Below are positions 24,715 to 32,784 of a stretch of 64,000 bases of DNA, in pieces. The position numbers and the translations under genes were made by a program. The notes beneath the pieces were generated by a model. That model had not been told where the DNA came from. It did not search any database and saw only the letters and a list, made by a program, of their open reading frames with translations. Location: positions 1 to 64,000 of the forward strand of contig JANWHZ010000045.1 in NCBI GenBank assembly GCA_025450135.1. Direction: 5' to 3'. How positions within the stretch are numbered: position 1 is the first letter of the stretch; each line of letters starts with the position of its first letter. This stretch comes from Candidatus Saccharimonadales bacterium (GTDB lineage: Bacteria; Patescibacteriota; Saccharimonadia; Saccharimonadales; UBA4665).

Positions 24715-26734
24715 CTGCCCGCAATCGTTTTACTCGTTTGCTTAACTCAGGGTATCGTGCAATATTCTCATGCTTATCGATGAATTCTTGTGCTGTTTTT
24801 CGGGCACGGGTTATGAGAGGCACGTCTGCTAGTGTGGCGATACGTAAATCTAATTGGCCATGTTGCTGCAAACCGTAAATTGCTCCTGGGCCACGGAGCT
24901 CCAAGTCAAGCTCAGCGAGCTTAAAACCATCATTCGTTCGCTCTAATGCACGGAGTCGAGCCGACGGCGCCCGGGCATCGTTCATCATGAGATAACAGTA
25001 CCCTGGATAGCTTCCCCTTCCAATGCGGCCACGGAGCTGGTGAATTTGCGCCAGCCCGAAGCGGTCGGCGCCCTCGACTAGCATGACACTAGCGTTCGGC
25101 ACATCGACACCTACTTCAATGACTGTCGTCGACACTAAGATATCTAAACTATGTGCCAGAAACTGCTCCATAACCTGATTCTTTTCAGCAGGCTTCATTT
25201 TGCCATGCAAGAGCCCTACAGCATAACCTTTAAAATCACGGTCTTTCATTTGTTTGTACATTGCTTCGGCCGAGACAATCTCTAGTGAATCTGAGTCCGC
25301 AATAAGAGGCGTTACAACAAACATCTGACGGCCTGCCTCGAGCTCTTGTTTAATCTTCTTGTACACAGTTTGTCGTGAGGTTGGCGCGCAAATTTCAGTG
25401 ATCACCGGCTGGCGGCCTACAGGCTTACTATCGAGAATTGAAACATCAAGTTCACCGTAGAGCGTAAGTGCGAGGCTACGCGGAATCGGCGTGGCCGTAA
25501 GGTTGAGCACATGTGGCATGTGTCCTGCCTTAGCCATGAGCAACTTACGCTGCTCGACGCCAAAGCGATGTTGTTCGTCGATAATAATGAGCTCGAGCTC
25601 GTGGATATCGACAGCCTCTTGAATCAAAGCCTGCGTTCCAACTATAAAACGGATGCGGCCATCTTTTATTGCTTCGCGCGCACGATCCTTTTGCACTTTT
25701 TTCATGCCACCGACGAGTAAACCCACTTGACTAGCCAATCCCAACGGCTCCAGCAGCGTGGTCAACGTCTCAGCATGCTGACGAGCTAGTATTTCTGTCG
25801 GGGCCATAAATGCTACTTGATGGCCTTGCTGCAACACCATGACAGCCGCCATCGCTGCCACCACGGTTTTGCCTGAACCAACATCACCTTCCACGAGTCG
25901 ATTCATGGGGTGCTCACGCTGCATGTCGAGGTAAATCTGCCAGATGGCCCTGCGCTGAGCATCCGTCAGTGTAAATGGCAGATGGCCTACAAAGCCCTTT
26001 GCTACAGACTCGATAAACGGCACCGCAGGGGCATGTTCAGCCATGATCTCATACTTATTGAGTAGGCTAGCCAATACCAATTCGAATACCTCGTCAAAGC
26101 CTAAACGCTCACGGGCTCTTTTGAGGTCATGGATTGTTTCCGGAAAATGGAGTTTTCGTAATGCGTCGCTATAGCTCAAAAGTTTTTGCTCTTGCACCAC
26201 CCAGTCTGGCAGCGTCTCGGATAATGTGCTTATAAAAGGCAGTACCTGTGCCATCGCTGATCTAACCTGGCGTGACGTAAGCCCTTTCGTCTCGCGATAT
26301 ACCGGCACAATTCGTGCCGTATTAAGCGGCAGGTCGCTAACCAACTCTAGGCTTGGACTCATAATGGCAAACCGTTGATGAGACAGCTCAAAATTACCAG
26401 ATACAAAGTATTGCTTGCCGGCCTTAATAGCAGATGCCCGATAAGGCTGGTTAAACCACACCAAACGCATACTGCCGGTCGCATCGCTTGCGATGGCTTC
26501 CGTGATGTGCATGCCACGTCGCACGTATCTGCCTGCAGCTCGACTGATAGTCGCCTGGATCGTCACGGGTCCTGGGCGAAGTTTTGCTACTTGAGTGATG
26601 ATCGAATAATCGTCATATGAACGCGGAAAATAACACACCAAGTCTGCAATCGTCTCAATGCCCAGTCGCTTATATAACGTCGCCACCGCGTCGCCGACTC
26701 CTTTTAGAGTCCGGATAGTATCGCTCCCCTGCAT
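24698..26734 (-). CDS. recG: ATP-dependent DNA helicase RecG
   Basis: 678 aa from the ATG at 26734; a GTG two codons upstream is possible. An N-terminal OB-fold wedge domain (TIQATISRAAGRYVRRG) precedes SF2 helicase motifs: I GDVGSGKTVVA, Ia FMAPTEILARQH, II IIDEQHRFGVEQR, III NLTATPIPRSLAL, IV-VI STTVIEVGVDVPNAS and QLRGRIGRGSYPGYCYL. The TRG motif region closes the protein. RecG reverses stalled forks and branch-migrates Holliday junctions. TATACT lies 7 nt before the ATG and no Shine-Dalgarno is visible, so it may be leaderless in addition to read-through from tyrS (33 bp upstream). Confidence 0.96.
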   Translation of the reverse strand: MQGSDTIRTLKGVGDAVATLYKRLGIETIADLVCYFPRSYDDYSIITQVAKLRPGPVTIQATISRAAGRYVRRGMHITEAIASDATGSMRLVWFNQPYRASAIKAGKQYFVSGNFELSHQRFAIMSPSLELVSDLPLNTARIVPVYRETKGLTSRQVRSAMAQVLPFISTLSETLPDWVVQEQKLLSYSDALRKLHFPETIHDLKRARERLGFDEVFELVLASLLNKYEIMAEHAPAVPFIESVAKGFVGHLPFTLTDAQRRAIWQIYLDMQREHPMNRLVEGDVGSGKTVVAAMAAVMVLQQGHQVAFMAPTEILARQHAETLTTLLEPLGLASQVGLLVGGMKKVQKDRAREAIKDGRIRFIVGTQALIQEAVDIHELELIIIDEQHRFGVEQRKLLMAKAGHMPHVLNLTATPIPRSLALTLYGELDVSILDSKPVGRQPVITEICAPTSRQTVYKKIKQELEAGRQMFVVTPLIADSDSLEIVSAEAMYKQMKDRDFKGYAVGLLHGKMKPAEKNQVMEQFLAHSLDILVSTTVIEVGVDVPNASVMLVEGADRFGLAQIHQLRGRIGRGSYPGYCYLMMNDARAPSARLRALERTNDGFKLAELDLELRGPGAIYGLQQHGQLDLRIATLADVPLITRARKTAQEFIDKHENIARYPELSKRVKRLRAVTNLN

Positions 26735-26741
26735 TACCACT

Positions 26742-26747
26742 AGTATA
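26742..26747 (-). promoter_or_regulatory. Candidate leaderless -10 box for recG
   Basis: TATACT, 7 nt before the recG ATG, no Shine-Dalgarno between. The -35 is poor. Confidence 0.35.
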
Positions 26748-26767
26748 CGGCCGCGAGCAGAGGCGGG

Positions 26768-28015
26768 CTACTTTTGAAAGATAATAGCAAACTGATTTTT
26801 CCCACGTTTTAGCAGATTGTCTCCCTTTTGTACGACCATCGCCTGCGGATCGCTAACCTTGCTGCCATTGAGCGTGATACCGCCATTCAGAATCAGCCGC
26901 ATGGCTTCACTATTTGAGTTTGCTAAGCCCGATTGGCTAACAAGTTCAGCGATACGAGTACCCTCTTGTGACTGATGGACCGGCAGTTCTGCTTTTAAAA
27001 TCGCAAGATCGGTTTCACCAAGCGCTCTGAAGTCGCCACTTCCGAATAGGACTTCAGTTGCCTTCTGCACAGCGTTGGCGCTGTCTACGCCATGCACTAG
27101 CTTAGTCACTTCGTAGGCCAGCGTTCTTTGCGCCAAGCGGCCCGACCGATCGGCCTCAAATTGGCTCATAATGCTGGCAACCGTCGGCTTGTCAAGCATC
27201 GTATAGAGCTTGAGGAAGTCGCCCACGCTATCATCTTCGACATTCAGCCAGAATTGGTAAAACTGATACACGCTCGTTTTCTTGTCGTCGAGCCAGACAG
27301 CGCCTGCCTCTGATTTGCCAAACTTCACACCAGTATTTTTATTGACAACGAGTGGCGCCGACCACACATTGGCTTCGCCATTATCAATACGTCGTATAAG
27401 CTCTACACCGGCAATACAATTACCCCACTGGTCTGCACCACAAACCTGCAAGCTGACGCCGTGTTCACGATATAGATGCAAGAAATCATACCCCTGGATG
27501 AGCGAGTAGCTAAATTCAGCGTAGCTGATGCCTGCACCTTCTTCACTCAGGCGTGTCTGAACAAATTCACGGCCGAGCATCTGCCGCATCGGCACATGCT
27601 TGCCGACAGTCCGCAAGAACTCCAGATAGCCTAAGTCTTTGAACCAATCATAATTGTCAACCACCGTAAATTGCTCGCCAGCGAACAGGCGCTGATACTG
27701 GCTAACTATGGCTTTCTTGTTCCGAGCAATCTCTTCCATCGGCTTGAGATCACGCTCTGCAGCTTTACCATCAGGATCGCCAATCAGACCAGTTGCACCG
27801 CCAACAAGAAGATACGCAGTATGTCCATGTCTCATGAAATGTCTAACCATCATGGCAATTGCCAGGTTGCCAACTGTCATTGAATCTGCACTTGGATCAA
27901 CACCCCAGTAAAATGCAATTGCTGCACCATCAAGCTCTGTCGGATTCTTAAACGTCGATTGGTTAATAAAGCCGCGCCAGGCTAGTTCTTCAGAAAGTGT
28001 CATATTGTCTGCCAT
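26768..28015 (-). CDS. tyrS: Tyrosyl-tRNA synthetase
   Basis: 415 aa, class I synthetase. The HIGH-like motif is degenerate (GVDPSADSMTVGNLAIAMM, where typical enzymes have a G-SLHIGHL type motif) and the KMSKS equivalent is KFGKSEAG. Binding residues are visible in YSLIQGYDFLHLY and CGADQWGN. A C-terminal S4 domain (GGITLNGSKVSDPQAMVVQKGD) completes it. It charges tRNA-Tyr. AAAGGA lies 6 nt before the ATG. A hairpin with a T-rich tail sits in the leader, suggesting attenuation. Confidence 0.96.
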   Translation of the reverse strand: MADNMTLSEELAWRGFINQSTFKNPTELDGAAIAFYWGVDPSADSMTVGNLAIAMMVRHFMRHGHTAYLLVGGATGLIGDPDGKAAERDLKPMEEIARNKKAIVSQYQRLFAGEQFTVVDNYDWFKDLGYLEFLRTVGKHVPMRQMLGREFVQTRLSEEGAGISYAEFSYSLIQGYDFLHLYREHGVSLQVCGADQWGNCIAGVELIRRIDNGEANVWSAPLVVNKNTGVKFGKSEAGAVWLDDKKTSVYQFYQFWLNVEDDSVGDFLKLYTMLDKPTVASIMSQFEADRSGRLAQRTLAYEVTKLVHGVDSANAVQKATEVLFGSGDFRALGETDLAILKAELPVHQSQEGTRIAELVSQSGLANSNSEAMRLILNGGITLNGSKVSDPQAMVVQKGDNLLKRGKNQFAIIFQK

Positions 28016-28040
28016 GTCTTATCCTTTATCCTCTTAATAT

Positions 28041-28102
28041 AACAAAAGCCCGCTTGTGAGCGAGCTATTTATGCGCATAGATATCTTACGAAAAATCGCT
28101 CG
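28041..28102 (-). promoter_or_regulatory. Terminator-like hairpin in the tyrS leader (putative attenuator)
   Basis: On the minus strand AGCTCGCT (28059-28066) and AGCGGGCT (28047-28054) form an 8-bp stem with one G-U pair, followed by TTTGTTAT. The neighbouring gene upstream runs the other way, so the hairpin must lie between the tyrS promoter and its start codon (26-50 nt upstream). An upstream GAGCGA (28097-28102) could pair with TCGCTC (28058-28063) of the 5' arm and break the terminator. No clear T-box consensus is present. Confidence 0.5.
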
Positions 28103-28255
28103 TCGATAGCAAGAAATACCTGCAATAATACCGTGCGGTGCATAACGACATATTCATAACTTAACTTTAACATATCTGTTATGAGTCATCCAATGCTGCG
28201 CCCGTATTTTTATAGTCCATTGTGAATTATTTAGCGTTTTCTCAGCGCGCGTTGG

Positions 28256-28261
28256 TATAAT
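28256..28261 (+). promoter_or_regulatory. Extended -10 promoter of the PBP gene
   Basis: TGGTATAAT, a perfect extended -10, 44 bp before the PBP start codon; the -35 is weak (GCGTTT at 17 bp). Confidence 0.6.
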
Positions 28262-28305
28262 GACTGTAGCAAACTTATTTTCAAGAGGGAATCAACGAGC
28301 CTAGC

Positions 28306-31287
28306 ATGAGCGCATCGACAAACGATCCGTCTGGCCCCCGGCGAGTCAGCAAAAATACTATACGATCCCGTTCCGGTAAGACCATCAAGCTCAATCAAAG
28401 CCTAAGCGACCGCCTACGTGCGGGCAAACTGACACGTGCGAAGAAAAAGGCCGCCTATCTTAGTACGTTACCGAAAAATCCGCTTCTTCGCACGCTCTAC
28501 CGACTGCATCCAAAGCGCGTCGCAGAGTTTTGGTTCAGCCGCGAAGGTGCGATTATGGCACTCAAAATTGTTGGCGTAGGAATCGTTGCCGTATTTCTCC
28601 TCACCATCGGCGTGTTTGCCTACTTTCGCAAAGACCTACCGAATATTAAGGACATTTCTGGAGATAGTCTTGGCGGAAGTATCACCTATTACGACGCAAC
28701 AGGGAAAACAGTTCTCTGGCAAGATTACGATGCTGTTAAGCGCATCCCTGTGGCGAGCGGCGACATTTCGCCATATATCAAGCAAGCTACTGTCGCAGTT
28801 GAGGATAAAAACTTTTACAGCGAAGGCGCGTTCAATGTCACTGCCATTATTCGCGCCGGTCTGAGTGACGTATTCCATCAAAGTGGCGGTCTTCAAGGGG
28901 CCTCTACTATTACTGAGCAGTTGGTAAAGCTAAACGAACAATGGACCGACAATCGGACAATCACCCGTAAAGTTAAAGAGCTAATTTTGGCAGTCGAATT
29001 AAGCCGCGAATACTCCAAGGATGACATCCTCACTGGATATCTGAATATTGCTCCATACGGCGGCGTGGAGTATGGCGTGGAGGCAGCTGCTCGGGACTAC
29101 TTTGGCACCGATGCCGCGCACCTAACATTGGCGCAGGCCGCCTTTCTAGCCGCTATTCCGAAAGACCCGTCCGCTTACTCGCCATACTCAAGCCCAACAT
29201 ACAACAAAGCTGTCACGGCTGATTACTTCAACCAGGACGCGCTAATCGGTCGCCAGCACTATATTCTCGACCAGATGGTCAACCAGGGTATGATTACGCA
29301 GAAACAGGCAGACGACGCGAAAGCCGTCGACATTATGTCACAAGTTCAACCGCTAACATCGAAGTATAACGGCATTAAGGCTCCTTACTTTGTCCTCGCT
29401 GCCAAACAGGAGCTAGAGCAAAAATACGGTGCTGATACGGTGCAGCGCGGCGGCTGGAAGGTTACCACAACATTGAATCTAGACCTTCAAAACGAAGCAG
29501 AGAAGTTAGTCGCCGACAACTACTCGAATGTTCAACGTCGTACACACGGCGCAGCCGATGAGGAAGCGCTCGTCGCCGAAGATGTACAGTCGGGCCAGAT
29601 AGTCGCACTCGTTGGTGGGGTTGACTTCACTAATCCCAGCTGGGGTCAGAATAACTATGCTGCCGGCATCTTAGTGTCTCCGGGATCCAGCTTTAAACCG
29701 TATGACTATTCGGCCTTCATCGACGGTAGCAAAAATGGTGGTTCAGGCGTCGGAGCAGGGTCTGTAATATATGACGCGTACGGTCCGATTCCAGGCTACC
29801 CGTGTACAACAGGTCCGTCTGGTGACTGTCTACGCGATTACGACTACCAAAGCCGCCAGCCCCCTGGGCCAATCACGCTTCGGTACGCGTTGGGTGGTTC
29901 ACGCAACATACCCGCCGTTAAAGCTATGATGTCGTCAGTACCAAAAACCGGTACTGACCTAAACAGTGTCGTGGGAGATATCAACAACACCATCCACGTT
30001 GCATCGGAAATGATGGACAACCCGTATAATCCAAGCACCTATAACTGCTACGCCAATGACGCGTTGACCGTAACACAGCAATGTTATGGCGCTTCCGCCA
30101 TTGGTGACGGTGCGTACCTATACTTGGATGATCATGTTAACGGGTTATCAACGCTGGCCCGACTCGGCGTCGCTATACCCCGCACGTTCATTCTGAAGAT
30201 CACAGATTCAAGCGGCAAAAACATCTATACGTGGACCCAGCCACAAGGCAAACAAGTCATCGACAAAGATACTGCTTACATTGTGGACGACATCGCATCT
30301 GACCCCCGAGCAAGTTATCTCATTGGCTCGTGTAATAACACCAACTGTTCGTCAGGAGTCGGCGTGAAGTTTCACCGATATAATGGCTGGCATTTCGCTA
30401 TCAAAACTGGAACGACTAATAATGGCTTTGACGGACTCATGACGAGTTGGTCTACCAAGTATGCTGTTGTTACCTGGGTCGGTAATCATAACCGCACGGT
30501 CAATCTTAACACATTCATGGAGCAGCTGACGGGCCCCTTGGCAAGCGGTTTTATGGAGTATGCGCACCGTAACCTTCCCGCAGTCAACTGGCAACAGCCA
30601 TCCGATATCAAGGTGCTGCCTGCATTTGTAGTCAACAATAAGATTTCTGGTAACGGCGAGCTAGTACCCAGCCCAAGCACTGATCTCTTCCCACACTGGT
30701 ACCAAGCCGGCTCTAACAGTAACGTTTCACAAACCATCGACAAGGTGTCAGGCAAAACGGCAACTAGCTGTACGCCTGATGCTGCCAAACAGACGTCAAG
30801 TAATAGCAACGCTACTGGCTTCTCCGTAGACAAGTTTGTAACGGGTAACCTGGGATCAAATCCTGTAAGCGGAACTGATGATGTGCACCAATGTAGCGAT
30901 TCGCCGCCGCAAATATATCTAACTATTGATACTGGCAGCAACACAGCATGTGACGACTCAGATAACGCAGGCCAAGGATGTCAAATCACGTTTACAGTAA
31001 CTCAGGGCACACATCCACTCTACGACCCCGCATATGCACAGTTCCCTGGGACAGTTACCATTTCAATAAATGGCAGCGTCGTACAGACCTTTACTGCTGA
31101 CAGCTCAACCTCTAATCCGTGGTCAGACTCGTTCTATTACAAACCATCAACAGATGCCTCGGGAGCCACTGTAACAGCCACGGTAACCGATAGCGTTCTA
31201 TATTCCGGCACGATGAGCAAGACGGTTGATATGGTAGTGAGTACAGCGGGTGGTAACGGCAATGGCGGCGGGGGCCACGGCCACTAG
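28306..31287 (+). CDS. Class A penicillin-binding protein (PBP1a-like) with C-terminal extension
   Basis: 993 aa, bifunctional transglycosylase/transpeptidase. A basic cytoplasmic N-terminus (about 90 residues) is followed by one membrane helix (IVGVGIVAVFLLTIGVFAYF). The GT51 domain has the catalytic VEDKNFYSEGAF and GASTITEQLVKL. The transpeptidase motifs are SPGSSFKP (SxxK), SRN (in GGSRNIPAVKAM) and KTGTTNNGF (KTG). After residue about 780 there is an extracellular Ser/Asn-rich linker with cysteines and a beta-rich Ig-like segment (YDPAYAQFPGTVTISINGS), ending in a Gly/His tail. Polymerises and crosslinks peptidoglycan outside the membrane. The Shine-Dalgarno is weak and distant (GAGGG). 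Confidence 0.94.
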   Translation: MSASTNDPSGPRRVSKNTIRSRSGKTIKLNQSLSDRLRAGKLTRAKKKAAYLSTLPKNPLLRTLYRLHPKRVAEFWFSREGAIMALKIVGVGIVAVFLLTIGVFAYFRKDLPNIKDISGDSLGGSITYYDATGKTVLWQDYDAVKRIPVASGDISPYIKQATVAVEDKNFYSEGAFNVTAIIRAGLSDVFHQSGGLQGASTITEQLVKLNEQWTDNRTITRKVKELILAVELSREYSKDDILTGYLNIAPYGGVEYGVEAAARDYFGTDAAHLTLAQAAFLAAIPKDPSAYSPYSSPTYNKAVTADYFNQDALIGRQHYILDQMVNQGMITQKQADDAKAVDIMSQVQPLTSKYNGIKAPYFVLAAKQELEQKYGADTVQRGGWKVTTTLNLDLQNEAEKLVADNYSNVQRRTHGAADEEALVAEDVQSGQIVALVGGVDFTNPSWGQNNYAAGILVSPGSSFKPYDYSAFIDGSKNGGSGVGAGSVIYDAYGPIPGYPCTTGPSGDCLRDYDYQSRQPPGPITLRYALGGSRNIPAVKAMMSSVPKTGTDLNSVVGDINNTIHVASEMMDNPYNPSTYNCYANDALTVTQQCYGASAIGDGAYLYLDDHVNGLSTLARLGVAIPRTFILKITDSSGKNIYTWTQPQGKQVIDKDTAYIVDDIASDPRASYLIGSCNNTNCSSGVGVKFHRYNGWHFAIKTGTTNNGFDGLMTSWSTKYAVVTWVGNHNRTVNLNTFMEQLTGPLASGFMEYAHRNLPAVNWQQPSDIKVLPAFVVNNKISGNGELVPSPSTDLFPHWYQAGSNSNVSQTIDKVSGKTATSCTPDAAKQTSSNSNATGFSVDKFVTGNLGSNPVSGTDDVHQCSDSPPQIYLTIDTGSNTACDDSDNAGQGCQITFTVTQGTHPLYDPAYAQFPGTVTISINGSVVQTFTADSSTSNPWSDSFYYKPSTDASGATVTATVTDSVLYSGTMSKTVDMVVSTAGGNGNGGGGHGH

Positions 31288-31312
31288 GTATACGCACCTA
31301 GTAAAAGTAAAA

Positions 31313-31343
31313 AATACCCTCAGCTTTACCGAGGGTATTTTTG
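31313..31343. terminator. Bidirectional intrinsic terminator between the PBP gene and radA
   Basis: A 9-bp stem (AATACCCTC / GAGGGTATT) with T5 on the plus strand and T6 on the minus strand serves both convergent genes. A second small hairpin (CTAGGT/ACCTAG, 31284-31301) precedes it. Confidence 0.9.
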
Positions 31344-31351
31344 TTGGTATA

Positions 31352-32710
31352 CTAGTCCTTCTTTAGAAACTGATTAAGCGCGTTACGAACGTCGCTGACA
31401 CCTGACAAACTTGTAGGTTTTTTGCCAGTTCGCGGCACTGGCCCAATGACGATATCAAAACCCATTTTTTTGGCCTCAGCAATCCGCTTTTCCGCAAAGG
31501 GAACATGTCTAATCTCACCGCTCAGGCCAACTTCGCCAAATACTGCTGCATTGTCCTTCAATTGCATACCTTTTGCAGCTGAACCGATCGCCATGCAGAC
31601 TGCCAGGTCTGCAGCAGGTTCGGTAATTTTGAGACCACCGACAATATTGAGATAAATGTCTTTATCCGCTAGCTCGAGCTTTGTCCGGCGCTCTAACATT
31701 GCAACAAGTAGATTCAGCCTATTGAAATCAATCCCACTGGCGGCTCGTTTCGGATACCCGTACGAAGTCTTGTTCACCAGTGCCTGCACTTCGACCAGCA
31801 ATGGTCGGCTGCCCTCAATCGTCGCAAGAACGACCGAGCCATCACTGGCCTGACGTTCAGCAAGCAAGCTTGCCGATGGATTCTCAACCTGCTTGAGCCC
31901 GTCGCCAACCATCTCGAAAATACCCGCTTCGCTCGTTGAGCCAAATCGATTTTTCACTGCACGCAGCACCTTGAACCCACCGTAACGGTCACCATCCAAC
32001 TGCAGCACCACGTCTACAACGTGTTCAAGCACTTTCGGCCCGGCAATATTACCCTCTTTTGTTACGTGACCCACCAGCACTACCGCTGTACCAGTCTGTT
32101 TTGCGGCTTGCATGATCGCGATCGTGCTATTGGTAATCTGTGAAACTGTACCAGGTGCTGCCGGTACGGCCGAAGTAGTAATAGTTTGAATCGAGTCTAC
32201 AACAACTAATCGGTATGCGCCTTTGAGAATCGTAGCGACAATATCATCGGTAGATGTGCTTGTTGCAAGCTCCAGATGATTCTTCGCAATACTGAGTCGT
32301 GCGGCACGTAGTCCAATCTGATGTGCCGATTCTTCACCACTTACATATAGCACCGTAGCATCTCGCGCCACTGCTGACGCAAGCTGTAGGAGCAACGTGC
32401 TCTTGCCAATACCCGGCTCGCCAGCTAAGAGGTTCATACTGCCAGCTACAATGCCGCCACCGAATACGGAATCAGCTTCAGCGATACCAGAGACTAAGCG
32501 CGCTTGGTCTTTAGCCGTCGACGCATCTACCGTTTGCGTAGATAACAAATGTCCCGGGAATAGCGCACCGCCAGGCATCGTAGTAGCTGTGGTCACCGCC
32601 TCCTCTTCAAGCGTATTCCATTCACCGCACTCAGTGCAGCGTCCTGCCCACGCTGAATAGATTGCCCCGCAATTGCTACATACATACCGTACTGACAGTT
32701 TTTTAGCCAT
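31352..32710 (-). CDS. radA: DNA repair protein RadA
   Basis: 452 aa. The N-terminal C4 zinc finger is intact (CSNCG and CTECGEW), followed by a RecA-like core with Walker A AGEPGIGKST, Walker B LVVVDSIQT, the RadA-specific KNRFGST motif, and a C-terminal Lon-protease-like domain (SGIDFNRLNLLVAMLERR, FGEVGLSGEIRHV) without catalytic Ser-Lys function. RadA promotes branch migration in recombination. It follows clpC at 74 bp on the same strand, the clpC-radA order seen in Firmicutes. Confidence 0.96.
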   Translation of the reverse strand: MAKKLSVRYVCSNCGAIYSAWAGRCTECGEWNTLEEEAVTTATTMPGGALFPGHLLSTQTVDASTAKDQARLVSGIAEADSVFGGGIVAGSMNLLAGEPGIGKSTLLLQLASAVARDATVLYVSGEESAHQIGLRAARLSIAKNHLELATSTSTDDIVATILKGAYRLVVVDSIQTITTSAVPAAPGTVSQITNSTIAIMQAAKQTGTAVVLVGHVTKEGNIAGPKVLEHVVDVVLQLDGDRYGGFKVLRAVKNRFGSTSEAGIFEMVGDGLKQVENPSASLLAERQASDGSVVLATIEGSRPLLVEVQALVNKTSYGYPKRAASGIDFNRLNLLVAMLERRTKLELADKDIYLNIVGGLKITEPAADLAVCMAIGSAAKGMQLKDNAAVFGEVGLSGEIRHVPFAEKRIAEAKKMGFDIVIGPVPRTGKKPTSLSGVSDVRNALNQFLKKD

Positions 32711-32784
32711 GCTCCCTCACCTATTACGTCTCAGTCTAGCATGAACTGGCGCATGTTTCGTTGATGCTCAAGCAATAAGTGCCT

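Noticed and set aside
28015..28300. T-box riboswitch upstream of tyrS
   Set aside because: The conserved T-box sequence is not present; only part-matching ACCGC is seen. Kept as an undefined attenuator.
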